Translations under genes and position numbers: made by a program | Notes under the pieces: model-generated | What the model saw: only the letters and a program-made list of their open reading frames with translations | Told to the model about the DNA's origin: nothing | Database searches by the model: none | Shown: piece by piece, positions 36,593-45,813 of the stretch | Position numbering within the stretch: the stretch's first letter is position 1 | Layout of the letters: each line of letters begins with the position of its first letter | Assembly (NCBI GenBank): GCA_947259535.1 | Contig: CAMYME010000015.1 | Span: 1-64,000 of the forward strand | Reading direction: 5' to 3' | DNA length: 64,000 nt | Source of the DNA: Malonomonas sp945787335 | GTDB lineage: Bacteria > Desulfobacterota > Desulfuromonadia > Desulfuromonadales > Geopsychrobacteraceae

Positions 36593-36823
36593 TCAATTAA
36601 AGTGCTTCTTCGCATCCTCACGCTCTTCAGAGCTGAGCCCTTTGAGCATGTCGATAAAATGTTTTAGTGCCGGCAACACCTGGAACCAGATGATCAGAGC
36701 GAGAAACCCGAGGAACAGACAGGTCAGAAAGCTGGCGCCCTCACCCCCGGCGGCATTTGCCGCATGAGCAGTAGACGATAAGCTGGCCAGCAGGATCAGG
36801 GTGTTGCGTACGATGCGTTTCAT
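36593..36823 (-). CDS. small exported single-helix protein (76 aa)
   Basis: Starts behind CAAGGAGGCTGTT. Signal peptide (cut near AHAANA), one helix (FLTCLFLGFLALIIWFQ) and the QVLPALKHFIDMLKG motif shared with the 83-residue protein downstream. It is the first gene after a near-consensus sigma-54 promoter. The family is not recognised. Confidence 0.75.
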   Translation of the reverse strand: MKRIVRNTLILLASLSSTAHAANAAGGEGASFLTCLFLGFLALIIWFQVLPALKHFIDMLKGLSSEEREDAKKHFN

Positions 36824-36870
36824 AACAGCCTCCTTGGACAGTGAGTTTGGGTTTCTGACCAGCTAACAAA

Positions 36871-36885
36871 GCAGCAGCCGTGCCA
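36871..36885 (-). promoter_or_regulatory. sigma-54 (-24/-12) promoter of the cytochrome/NrfD cluster
   Basis: The minus strand reads TGGCACGGCTGCTGC: a perfect TGGCAC -24 element, and GC at -12 with exactly ten bases between GG and GC. The start would lie near 36859, about 36 bases before the first gene. A divergent sigma-54 activator gene starts about 500 bases away. Confidence 0.75.
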
Positions 36886-36895
36886 GGAAACCGAC

Positions 36896-36989
36896 AAAAC
36901 TCACTGTATATTTTCAAACTATTGATTTTATTAAATAAAAAAATTATATGGCGCTGACTTATTACGGATCTGGTAAAACTCACTGTATA
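36896..36989. repeat. direct repeat of 15 bp (two copies)
   Basis: AAAACTCACTGTATA occurs at 36896-36910 and 36975-36989, 79 bases apart, both upstream of the sigma-54 promoter. This is the placement expected for enhancer-binding sites. Confidence 0.7.
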
Positions 36990-37003
36990 GATTATCTATA
37001 CAG
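36983..37003. promoter_or_regulatory. 21-bp palindrome, putative upstream activating sequence
   Basis: Perfect 10-base arms CTGTATAGAT and ATCTATACAG around a single T. It contains the end of the second direct repeat and lies about 130 bases upstream of the expected start of the cytochrome cluster. Confidence 0.65.
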
Positions 37004-37382
37004 CCCAGCTGCTGACAGGCATGGGAAATGCTCTGGAATAAATACCTAACAGGCTGATATCATTGATTTTTATTGGGGGATGAATTATCAGGGAAGAAAT
37101 ATACGGTGAATATTTTTTTTATCTACTGGATTCTTCTCGCATAAAACGCTCAAGATGATTCCTGCCGGCCTGAGTTTGACATAGAAAAACCGCAGAAGGG
37201 CAGATGATCAACCTCGGGTGGCAAAAGTTCAGCTGGCATTTGCTGAAATATATGATAAAAATAACTCTAAGCTGTTTTTTAATGTATTTACTTCCCATTC
37301 AGACCCATCCTGCATGTTTCATCAGCCGGGGCATTTTTCTGTTCCCTGGCACCAACCTATGAATGAGGGGCACCTGTCGGAC

Positions 37383-38798
<1,416 letters not shown>

Positions 38799-38852
38799 AA
38801 GCCCGATGCCCTTTGTTTACCGACCCGAACAAACGCCTTGAACTATGGGCTT

Positions 38853-38877
38853 TGGGGTCTGGTGTCGAAAGACCCCA
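38853..38877 (+). terminator. hairpin after the NtrC-type regulator
   Basis: Perfect 8-bp arms TGGGGTCT and AGACCCCA with a 9-base loop lie about 55 bases after the stop. No T-run follows, so it may be a processing or weak termination hairpin. Confidence 0.35.
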
Positions 38878-38972
38878 TAATCCTTTCGTCCAATCTTTGA
38901 AGCTGGTTGTTGAAAACAGATAGTCTGGGCTGCAGACCGGAGATAGATTTTTCAAAAAGACTGCAACCCGAG

Positions 38973-39004
38973 AAAGCCGCACGAGCTTCTAATCGTGCGG
39001 CTTT
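38973..39004. terminator. strong (bidirectional) intrinsic terminator
   Basis: Perfect 12-bp arms AAAGCCGCACGA and TCGTGCGGCTTT with an 8-base loop. The A and T ends give a short U-tract on both strands. Confidence 0.75.
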
Positions 39005-39030
39005 TGTGTGTTATTGGGGTATCTCAGAGA

Positions 39031-39066
39031 TCATGCGATCTCACTGCCACAATCGAGATCGCATGA
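39031..39066. repeat. perfect 12-bp inverted repeat
   Basis: TCATGCGATCTC and GAGATCGCATGA are separated by 12 bases and lie 26 bases after the terminator. No T-run follows. It may be an operator, a small-RNA hairpin or a dispersed palindromic element. Confidence 0.5.
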
Positions 39067-39310
39067 TTGACCGAAGGGGAGAGATTCGCTAGCATTCGGT
39101 GCTGACGGACAAAACCTGGAACCAGAATTCAGTGAACAGGAAACTGCATGCATCCCGGGACTTGAAAGCAGGGCGATTACCCAAGAGCAAAAGGCCGAAA
39201 CTGATGCTTGATTGAATAGTCAGGCTCAAAAACCTTGAGACGAAAAAACTGAGAACAATCCGCTAACCCCTGAGCGCCGATTATTGCTTTGAACTTGCCT
39301 AGGAGACACC

Positions 39311-39541
39311 GTGGAAACAGAATTTCTTGCTGCCTCATTTCTCAACCTCGCCATCAACCTGGTCTACACGATCACTGCTTTGATGGTGGGTGTTTATGCA
39401 TTGAAGTGGGTCGATAAAAAACTGCTGAGAAATGTTGATATTGAAGAAGAGATGAAAAAAGGCAATATTGCGGTCGCGATTTTTGCTTCGACCATCCTGA
39501 TTTTTGTCGCCATCATGATCGCGTTCGGCTTCCGTGGCTAA
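39311..39541 (+). CDS. small two-helix membrane protein, DUF350-like
   Basis: GTG start with AGGAG at 39301-39305. The 76-residue product has two helices (about 8-32 and 53-73) around a polar loop with VDIEEEMKKGNIAVAI, which resembles one repeat of DUF350 (YjfL-type) membrane proteins. Its stop overlaps the next ORF by eight bases, so the two are likely co-translated. Function unknown. Confidence 0.75.
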   Translation: METEFLAASFLNLAINLVYTITALMVGVYALKWVDKKLLRNVDIEEEMKKGNIAVAIFASTILIFVAIMIAFGFRG

Positions 39542-40421
39542 GTCGCGCAAAGTGTCCAGGCCACGCAGCACAACGAGATCTCGTAAAACCAAGAAAAAGT
39601 CCTCAAATTTAAGCATTTTCTTCGTCGTCTGCGTCGTTCTGGTGCTGCTGGGTGCGTTCAAGCAGAATCGGGAAGCCTCCTCCGAGCTGAAGAGAAACAT
39701 CGAAACCAGCCTGCAGGCATTGAGCGAACAGGACATGACGCTGCCAACATCCGGTTACAGCCTGGAGATTCTGTCGCCAGCCGGCATCAAGCTGGATGAT
39801 CAGAAAATCAACAAAATGCTCCGCAATACCGGAGACAGGGCCGGGATGTTCACCTACCAGGGCGGCGGAGTCGGGACCTATACCAGTTCAGCGCAGGCAA
39901 CCGATCACCGACAGCATCTCGTCAATACCTTCCTGGAGGGTTTTCAGCCGTTCGAGGTTGAAAACGTCATGATGCCTCTGTACGTGCTGGCTAAACGCAA
40001 GAGCTACGAATACGACAACATCCAATACGCAGGGCGGCCGGATGTCTGGCAATCGAGCCGGCAGGCATTTTTTTACCCTCGCGGCGACTGTGAAGATCAT
40101 GCGATCGTACTGGCCGACTGGCTGATCGAGATGGGTGAAGATGCCCGGGTCGCCACCGGCTTGCTGGATGGCGGCGGGCACGCCTGGGTCATCCTGTTCA
40201 AAAACGGCAAAGAGTTCCTGCTGGAAGCGACGCAAAAATACGGCCTGTCACGCAACAAGGCCTACCCTCTTGCCGCTCTGCACCGGGAATACAACCCGCA
40301 ATATATGTTCAACCGCGAATATTTCTGGGAGAATACCGGATCAAAGTTCACCACCAGCTATTCCGGCAAAAACTGGCAGAAAAAGAGTCGCCTGAGTTAT
40401 AAACCTGAAATTGTTAACTGA
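39534..40421 (+). CDS. membrane-anchored transglutaminase-like cysteine protease family protein
   Basis: The N-terminus is very basic (RPRSTTRSRKTKKK) followed by one helix (about 27-42), so the body is probably periplasmic. The catalytic-type motifs of the transglutaminase-like superfamily are RGDCEDHA (C186) and GGHAWVI (H216), with LLEAT at the third position, where Glu appears where Asp or Glu may act. It resembles BTLCP-type proteases, of which LapG is one, but lacks the LapG surroundings. Partner: the overlapping DUF350-like protein. Substrate unknown. Confidence 0.8.
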   Translation: MAKSRKVSRPRSTTRSRKTKKKSSNLSIFFVVCVVLVLLGAFKQNREASSELKRNIETSLQALSEQDMTLPTSGYSLEILSPAGIKLDDQKINKMLRNTGDRAGMFTYQGGGVGTYTSSAQATDHRQHLVNTFLEGFQPFEVENVMMPLYVLAKRKSYEYDNIQYAGRPDVWQSSRQAFFYPRGDCEDHAIVLADWLIEMGEDARVATGLLDGGGHAWVILFKNGKEFLLEATQKYGLSRNKAYPLAALHREYNPQYMFNREYFWENTGSKFTTSYSGKNWQKKSRLSYKPEIVN

Positions 40422-41015
40422 TTTTCTTGAAGAACGGTGTAAGCGAAAGAGACCAGAAATATTGGTAAATTACTCTTGCGTTTTCCCGGTTCTGCTATCG
40501 GCATGTGGTGCTCTTTCCTGAGGCCTCTCACCAGAGAGCATCTAGCAATGAGCGAGGATGGAGATAGCCCCAATTTGTCGATCCGTCGAGAGAGTCCTAG
40601 CAGTGAACCTGTAAATCTGAATGTATAAATGGCTATCAACCAGAGTCGCGACATCCGCCTTTCAAACATAACCGAAATCCGATTCCCCTCCCAGAGTCAG
40701 GATCGTTGTCACCTCAAAGGCACAGAGAGAGGAGACAGGCCAAGAGGAACGACCAGAAGACTGGAGTGCCAAGGTTACGCGGATTGCTGGAATCCTAATA
40801 AAGAGCTTGATCTTTCATTCGCCTCTGATAGAAGTAAAGAGCGAGGATTGGCGGTCAGTGGCGGTTCACAACACCACAGGCGCGAACCCTGAAAAAGCAA
40901 TTTCCTATCAATGAGGTCCGATGCCGATGGCAGGTTTGGTACGACAACCTGGGTGAAGTCTAGTCTCTGCCGGAGGCCATCATTATGAAGGTTTATATGC
41001 CTCGGGGGAACAGCC
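40422..41015. other. 594-bp region without a supportable gene
   Basis: Only short ORFs without ribosome sites occur here. A stretch near 40716-40740 (CACCTCAAAGGCACAGAGAG) resembles the degenerate repeat at the right end of the window. No terminator with a T-run is seen after the protease gene. Confidence 0.6.
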
Positions 41016-41762
41016 ATGGCTGACGCAGATGAAACCATGAGTAACAATTCGCCGACCAGCCTTGTCGGGGAACCGGGGCAAGGCTTATCTTTCAGGTTTC
41101 CGGTGCAGGCAAAGGACGATATCACCACCTTGGCCCACTACTACCGCGGGGAAATGGCGCGCATGATGAGCTGGCGCGACCGGCTCGACCGCACAACCAA
41201 CTGGGCCATTGGCGCTGTGGCCGCCATGCTCTCTATTACCCTGGCCACGGCCAGCGCGCACCACAGCGTGCTCATCTTCTCAATGGTGGTGGTCTTCCTT
41301 CTCCTCCAGATCGAGTCGCGGCGCTATCGCTTCTTCCACCTGTTCCGGACACGCGTACGCCTGTTGGAGCGAAACTACTACGGCCCTTTTTTCGACCCCG
41401 AGAAGCAACCCAAGTCCCTCGACTGGGCCGCTGAGCTTTCAGAAACCTTGCGGTATCCACGGTTCACCATCAGTCGTCGCAAGGCCATGGCGCGCCGCCT
41501 GGCTCGGAATTACTGCTGGATTTTCCTGATCCTGCTGGGAGCGTGGATTCTGAAGATCACCACCGCGGTGCTGCAACCGAGGACCGGCGAGGCGGAGTTC
41601 ATACATTCGCTTGAGGAGTTCCTGCACAACACAGCGATCAGCTACATCCCGGGCGGGGTCGTCTTGGCGGGCGTGCTGATCTTCTATGGCTGGCTGTTCT
41701 ATGTCATGTTCAAGTACCGGACGCAGGAGGGAGAATTGACCTTCGGTGAGGTCCACGTCTAA
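41016..41762 (+). CDS. DUF2270 family integral membrane protein
   Basis: 248 residues with the DUF2270 pattern: LAHYYRGEMARMMSWRDRLDRTTNWA leading into two helices, the conserved ESRRYRFFHLFRTRVRLLERNYYGP, and two further helices near 165-185 and 210-235. Function unknown. It starts at ATG behind GGGGGAAC and is an isolated plus-strand gene between long non-coding DNA and a convergent kinase gene, so recent acquisition is possible. Confidence 0.85.
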   Translation: MADADETMSNNSPTSLVGEPGQGLSFRFPVQAKDDITTLAHYYRGEMARMMSWRDRLDRTTNWAIGAVAAMLSITLATASAHHSVLIFSMVVVFLLLQIESRRYRFFHLFRTRVRLLERNYYGPFFDPEKQPKSLDWAAELSETLRYPRFTISRRKAMARRLARNYCWIFLILLGAWILKITTAVLQPRTGEAEFIHSLEEFLHNTAISYIPGGVVLAGVLIFYGWLFYVMFKYRTQEGELTFGEVHV

Positions 41763-41794
41763 ACGGAGTCCCTGCCCCTGGTATCCCCATCAAA

Positions 41795-43423
41795 TCAGGC
41801 CACACCACCCTGGGCCGCAGCAGAGTCATCAAGATCCTGCGCCGGCGCCTCTGTTGCCGCGGTTTCCCCGATCGGCAGGCGGATGATGAACTGGGCGCCC
41901 TTGCCGGGGGTGCTGTCGACCGTGATCTCGCCACCGTGGTTGGCGATGATCCCGTAGGTGATCGACAGCCCCAGGCCGCAGCCGTCCTTGGCCTTGGTGG
42001 AAAAGAACGGGTCGAAGATTTTGTCGAGGTGTTCCCGGGGAATCCCCTGGCCGCTGTCGATCACTTCGACGCGCACATGGTCCCGGGCGGCGGGCACCAG
42101 GGTGCGGATTTTCAGCGCGCCGCCGGTCGGCATCGCCTGGGCGGCGTTGATGAACAGGTTGAAGAAGACCTGCTGCAGCTGGTCCGGGTCGGCGCAGATC
42201 TCCGGCAGGTCGGGGCAGAAATCGACCTGCACGTCGATATCCTGAAACAGGCTCTGCTGCGACACCAGGTTGAGGCTCTGCTCCAACACCTGCAGCAGCG
42301 AAATCCTATGCTTCTCCGGGATCGACTCGCGGGAGAACTCCAGCAGGCCGCGAACGATTTTAGCGCAGCGCTTGGTTTCGGCGACGATCACTTCGACGTT
42401 CTGCTGGTCCTGATCGGAGAGCCCCGGCGCCCGCGAAACCAGCGCAGAGAACATCAGGATGCCGCTCAGCGGGTTGTTGATCTCATGGGCGATGCCGGCG
42501 ACCAGCTGCCCCATCGAGGCCAGCTTGGCCGACTGCACCAGCTGGCTCTGCATCTGCCGGATTTCCGCGGTCCGCTCCTCGACCTTCCCCTCCAGGCTGC
42601 TGGCCAGGCTCCTGAGCTCCTGCTGCGCGTTGGCCAGGCTGCCGGCCATCATATTGAACTCTTTGTTCAACTCGCCGAGCTCATCGTTGGCGCCGGCTTC
42701 GATGCGGGTCGCCAGATCCCCACCGGCCAGGCACTGGGTATGGTAAAGCAGGTTGTTGATCGGCTTGCTGACCAGCCTGCGGGTGAACAGATACTGGACG
42801 ACGGAGAGCAGGATCAGAATGATAAAGGTCAGGGCGAAAATGTCGTTGCGGTAGAAACCGACCTGCGCCGACATCTTCTCCAGCGAGACCACCACCTCGA
42901 GGATGCCGAGCTTCTTCTCCTCCTCGGTGTGAAAGTGACAGGCGGCCGTAAAACAGTTCGGCTCGTTGTAGATACCGCGGGTCATGCTCAACAGTTCCGT
43001 GCCCTTGGCGTCGGTCCAGATCCGACTCCGCCGCTCGGCCGGGGTATCGACCAGCACCGAGGTGTCGCTGAGGTGGCAGAAGGCGCAGCCTTCATCGCCC
43101 TTCTGCCCCATGACAGAGCCGATCTCCGCAGCATCGGTGGAGAACTTGACAATCCCCTCCTTGCCGAACAGCCGCACCTTTTCGATCCGCTCCATCTCGC
43201 CGGCTTCGTCAATGATCTTCTGCAGGGTCTCCCGATCATCGTCGAGCATCAGGTAATAGGTGTTGCGCAGCATCATTTCGCTCAAGGTGTCCGCTTCATA
43301 GATCGACTCCTCGGTGAAGCTCTCTTTAAGAGCCACGACGTGGAGAAAAGCGAAACAGAGCATGATGATGAGAAAGGTGGTGCAGGAGAGGCCGACAAAT
43401 TTTGTCGACAGTTTGATCCGCAT
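41795..43423 (-). CDS. sensor histidine kinase with heme-c-type periplasmic domain
   Basis: Helix 10-32, periplasmic domain 33-185, second helix, HAMP (about 205-260), HisKA with GIAHEINNPLSG, and HATPase with NLFINAAQAM, DSGQGIP and GCGLGLSITYG. The periplasmic domain has a classic heme site C113-AF-CH117 and a CX4CH site C157-FTAA-CH163 followed by FH. Covalent heme and redox or gas sensing are inferred. The domain is homologous to the orphan sensor at 31737. It may phosphorylate the NtrC-type regulator at 37383, although it is separated by four genes. Start behind GAAGGAG. Confidence 0.92.
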   Translation of the reverse strand: MRIKLSTKFVGLSCTTFLIIMLCFAFLHVVALKESFTEESIYEADTLSEMMLRNTYYLMLDDDRETLQKIIDEAGEMERIEKVRLFGKEGIVKFSTDAAEIGSVMGQKGDEGCAFCHLSDTSVLVDTPAERRSRIWTDAKGTELLSMTRGIYNEPNCFTAACHFHTEEEKKLGILEVVVSLEKMSAQVGFYRNDIFALTFIILILLSVVQYLFTRRLVSKPINNLLYHTQCLAGGDLATRIEAGANDELGELNKEFNMMAGSLANAQQELRSLASSLEGKVEERTAEIRQMQSQLVQSAKLASMGQLVAGIAHEINNPLSGILMFSALVSRAPGLSDQDQQNVEVIVAETKRCAKIVRGLLEFSRESIPEKHRISLLQVLEQSLNLVSQQSLFQDIDVQVDFCPDLPEICADPDQLQQVFFNLFINAAQAMPTGGALKIRTLVPAARDHVRVEVIDSGQGIPREHLDKIFDPFFSTKAKDGCGLGLSITYGIIANHGGEITVDSTPGKGAQFIIRLPIGETAATEAPAQDLDDSAAAQGGVA

Positions 43424-43753
43424 ACAAACTCCTTCTTCGCCGCCAGCCGGAAAGCAGACCAGCCTCCGGTCACAATCGCCAGGTGCCGCTGCAGCGCAGC
43501 GCCTGTTTCAGCAGCAATCCGCACAGGTCGCCGGATAGCTGACTATCGGGGGAAGAAGACGGCAGAGCCGAATCAATAAATGCCTATAGCGTACCCGATT
43601 TCTTCTCATGCGTCACGAAATCCGGCTCATTAAGAAAGAAAAAATCCCATATCGCTTAGAAAGTTGCCCCAATCTGCCCGCGAATCAGGATTTTTACCAA
43701 GATTCGGCTAAACTTTAACTTCAGCCAACAAATGAAAAGTCGCCGGAGGGATC
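43424..43753. other. divergent intergenic region
   Basis: 330 bases between the heme-sensor kinase and the 43754 gene. The half next to 43754 is AT-richer, but no promoter consensus good enough to call is seen. No gene. Confidence 0.6.
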
Positions 43754-45799
43754 ATGTTTGACAAGCGACAGCTCCAGAAGCTCGATACGCCGCCCGCTGA
43801 TGCCGACCTGCTCCCGGGCTGGGTTCAGGTCGACCAAACCAGTATTATCAACAAGCTCAACTATCTGCACTTTCAGGATCAAACGGTTCTGATCTCTCTA
43901 AAGCACCCCAGCTATAACCAGAAGATTCTGGTCGAAGCGCGCCCGCAGCCCTGCGGCGAGGATCGCTTCGACTGCCTCTGGGAGCCCGATATCAAAGGGA
44001 AAAGTCGCCTGGAGAGCTACCGGTTCGAGAACTTCTTCGTCTCCGACGGGCTGAAGCTGCTGCTGTTTCAGCCGGAGGTTCTCGCCACCGATGCCCGGCG
44101 GATCAGCTTCCGCCTGCCCGACAGGTGGCGTGAAGTGCGCTCGCGCAAAATCCGCCGGCGCCCCTGCCGGCAGATTCAGGTCCAGTTCATTCAGCACAGC
44201 ACCCTGTTTCAGGGCACCCTCGAGGAGTACACGCCGATCTCCTTGCGGATCCGCCTGCAGCTGACGCCGGAGCAGAGCTTTCACTGGATCAACCCGGAAG
44301 CCCAGGCGACGCTGGCCCTGACCGATGCCGGCCAGCTGATCTATTCCGGGATCTGCAGCATTTTGCCGCAGACCATCGACAGCCAGCAGCAGGCGCTGGT
44401 GGTGGCGCCGCTCAACGGCCAGATCAGCCGCTACCCGGCCCGCAAGTACCGGCCGCTGCGCCAGCAGTTGAGCCCGGCGCCGCAGGCGGTGATTCAGCAC
44501 CCGTTGATCCGGAAAAAACTCAGCCTGCCGATCGACAGCCTCTCCGGCTCCGGGTTCTCGGTACAGGAGAGCGAGGCCGACTCGGCCCTGCTGCCGGGGA
44601 TGATGCTCGATCGGATCGACCTGCGCCTGCCGGGCGGGTTCAGCATCCCCTGTCGGGGGCAGGTGGTGTCGCGGCAGCCGCTGCCGGAGAGCGATCAGCA
44701 CCGTGCCCTGGTCAGCTGCGGGGTCACCCTGATCGATATGCAGATGGAGGACCACGTCAAGCTGATCTCGCTGATCTACCTGGCGATCGATCCCGGCTGG
44801 CAGATCAGTCAGGATGTCGACATGGACCTGCTGTGGGACTTCTTCTTCGCCACCGGCTTTATCTACCCGCAAAAATACGCCTCGCTCAAAGACATCAAGG
44901 AAGACCTGAAGCGGACCTACGAAACCCTCTATACCCGCCACCCGAACATCGCCCGGCACTTCATCTATCAGCAGGAGAACGAGATTCTCGGCCACATGGC
45001 AATGGTCCGCGCCTGCGATAACGCCTGGATGATCCATCACCACGCCGCCAGCAAGGTCTCCGCCAAAGGGGCGGGCTTAGTGGTGCTACGGCAGATCAGC
45101 CACTATGTCAACGATGCCTACCGGCTTGCTTCCGCACACCTGCATTACGTGTTCTGCTATTTCCGGCCGAACAACCGCTTCCCGAAACGGATCTTCGGCG
45201 GCGTCGCCCGCCATATCGGCGATCAGCAGCGCTGCTCCCTCGACGACTTCGCCTACTTTCACCACTCCCGCAGCGACGAACAACCGGCGCCGCTGCCAGG
45301 CGGCTGGAGTCTGAGCGAAGCAACCGCTGAGGATTTCGACGAGTTGGCCGGCTACTACCAGTCGGTCTCGGGAGGTCTGCTGCTGGCGGCCTTCGACCTG
45401 GATGCACAGCGGCAGCAGCAGGAACAGCTGCGCGCCGAGTACCAGAGCATCGGCCTGACCCTGGAGCGGCGCTGCTACGCACTCAAGCAGGGGGAGTTGC
45501 TCAAGGCGTTCATCATCGTCAACCTCTCCGATATCGGCCTGAACCTCTCCGAGCTGACCAACTGCATCAAGCTGATCGTCATCGACCAGGTCGACTTGAC
45601 CCGGGAGATCCTCAGCACGGCCGTCGCTCAGCTTGCGGAGCAGTTTGCCAAGCTGCAGATCCCGGTGCTGCTCTATCCGAACGCTTTCGCCAAGCAGCAG
45701 AATTTTCCCGTCGAGAAACTTTATACGCTCTGGATTCTCGACCTGGAGGCGCTGGACGACTACTTCAGCTTCTGTGAAAGACTGCTGCGGCGTTTCTAG
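43754..45799 (+). CDS. large protein with possible PilZ-like and GNAT-like regions
   Basis: 681 residues, no signal or membrane helix. The region around 130-330 has paired basic entry motifs (RKIRRRPCRQ near 132; RKKLSLPIDSLSGSG near 255) that recall YcgR-type PilZ domains which bind c-di-GMP, but the match is loose. The C-terminal 330 residues resemble acetyltransferase-like folds with paired halves. No assigned function. It ends 14 bases before an HD-GYP gene, which supports a c-di-GMP connection. Start behind CGGAGGGATC. Confidence 0.6.
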   Translation: MFDKRQLQKLDTPPADADLLPGWVQVDQTSIINKLNYLHFQDQTVLISLKHPSYNQKILVEARPQPCGEDRFDCLWEPDIKGKSRLESYRFENFFVSDGLKLLLFQPEVLATDARRISFRLPDRWREVRSRKIRRRPCRQIQVQFIQHSTLFQGTLEEYTPISLRIRLQLTPEQSFHWINPEAQATLALTDAGQLIYSGICSILPQTIDSQQQALVVAPLNGQISRYPARKYRPLRQQLSPAPQAVIQHPLIRKKLSLPIDSLSGSGFSVQESEADSALLPGMMLDRIDLRLPGGFSIPCRGQVVSRQPLPESDQHRALVSCGVTLIDMQMEDHVKLISLIYLAIDPGWQISQDVDMDLLWDFFFATGFIYPQKYASLKDIKEDLKRTYETLYTRHPNIARHFIYQQENEILGHMAMVRACDNAWMIHHHAASKVSAKGAGLVVLRQISHYVNDAYRLASAHLHYVFCYFRPNNRFPKRIFGGVARHIGDQQRCSLDDFAYFHHSRSDEQPAPLPGGWSLSEATAEDFDELAGYYQSVSGGLLLAAFDLDAQRQQQEQLRAEYQSIGLTLERRCYALKQGELLKAFIIVNLSDIGLNLSELTNCIKLIVIDQVDLTREILSTAVAQLAEQFAKLQIPVLLYPNAFAKQQNFPVEKLYTLWILDLEALDDYFSFCERLLRRF

Positions 45800-45813
45800 C
45801 GGCGAGAGGGAGT

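Larger units (their letters stand above)
36824..37382. other. divergent regulatory intergenic region
   Basis: About 560 AT-rich bases between the small-protein gene and the NtrC-type regulator. It holds the sigma-54 promoter, the repeats and the palindrome in its left half. The part from 37010 to 37360 is AT-rich with no convincing gene or promoter consensus; an in-frame extension of the regulator there has no ribosome site. Confidence 0.75.
38799..39310. other. intergenic region with three hairpins
   Basis: 512 bases without a supportable protein gene. It contains the hairpin at 38853, the terminator at 38973 and the inverted repeat at 39031. The remainder (39070-39300) shows no consensus promoter or riboswitch that I recognise. 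Confidence 0.7.

Noticed and set aside
39070..39310. GEMM/c-di-GMP riboswitch before the DUF350-like gene
   Set aside because: The conserved GEMM core elements are absent by eye.
40629..40892. 87-aa ORF between the protease and DUF2270 genes
   Set aside because: No ribosome site, low-complexity composition, no recognisable features.
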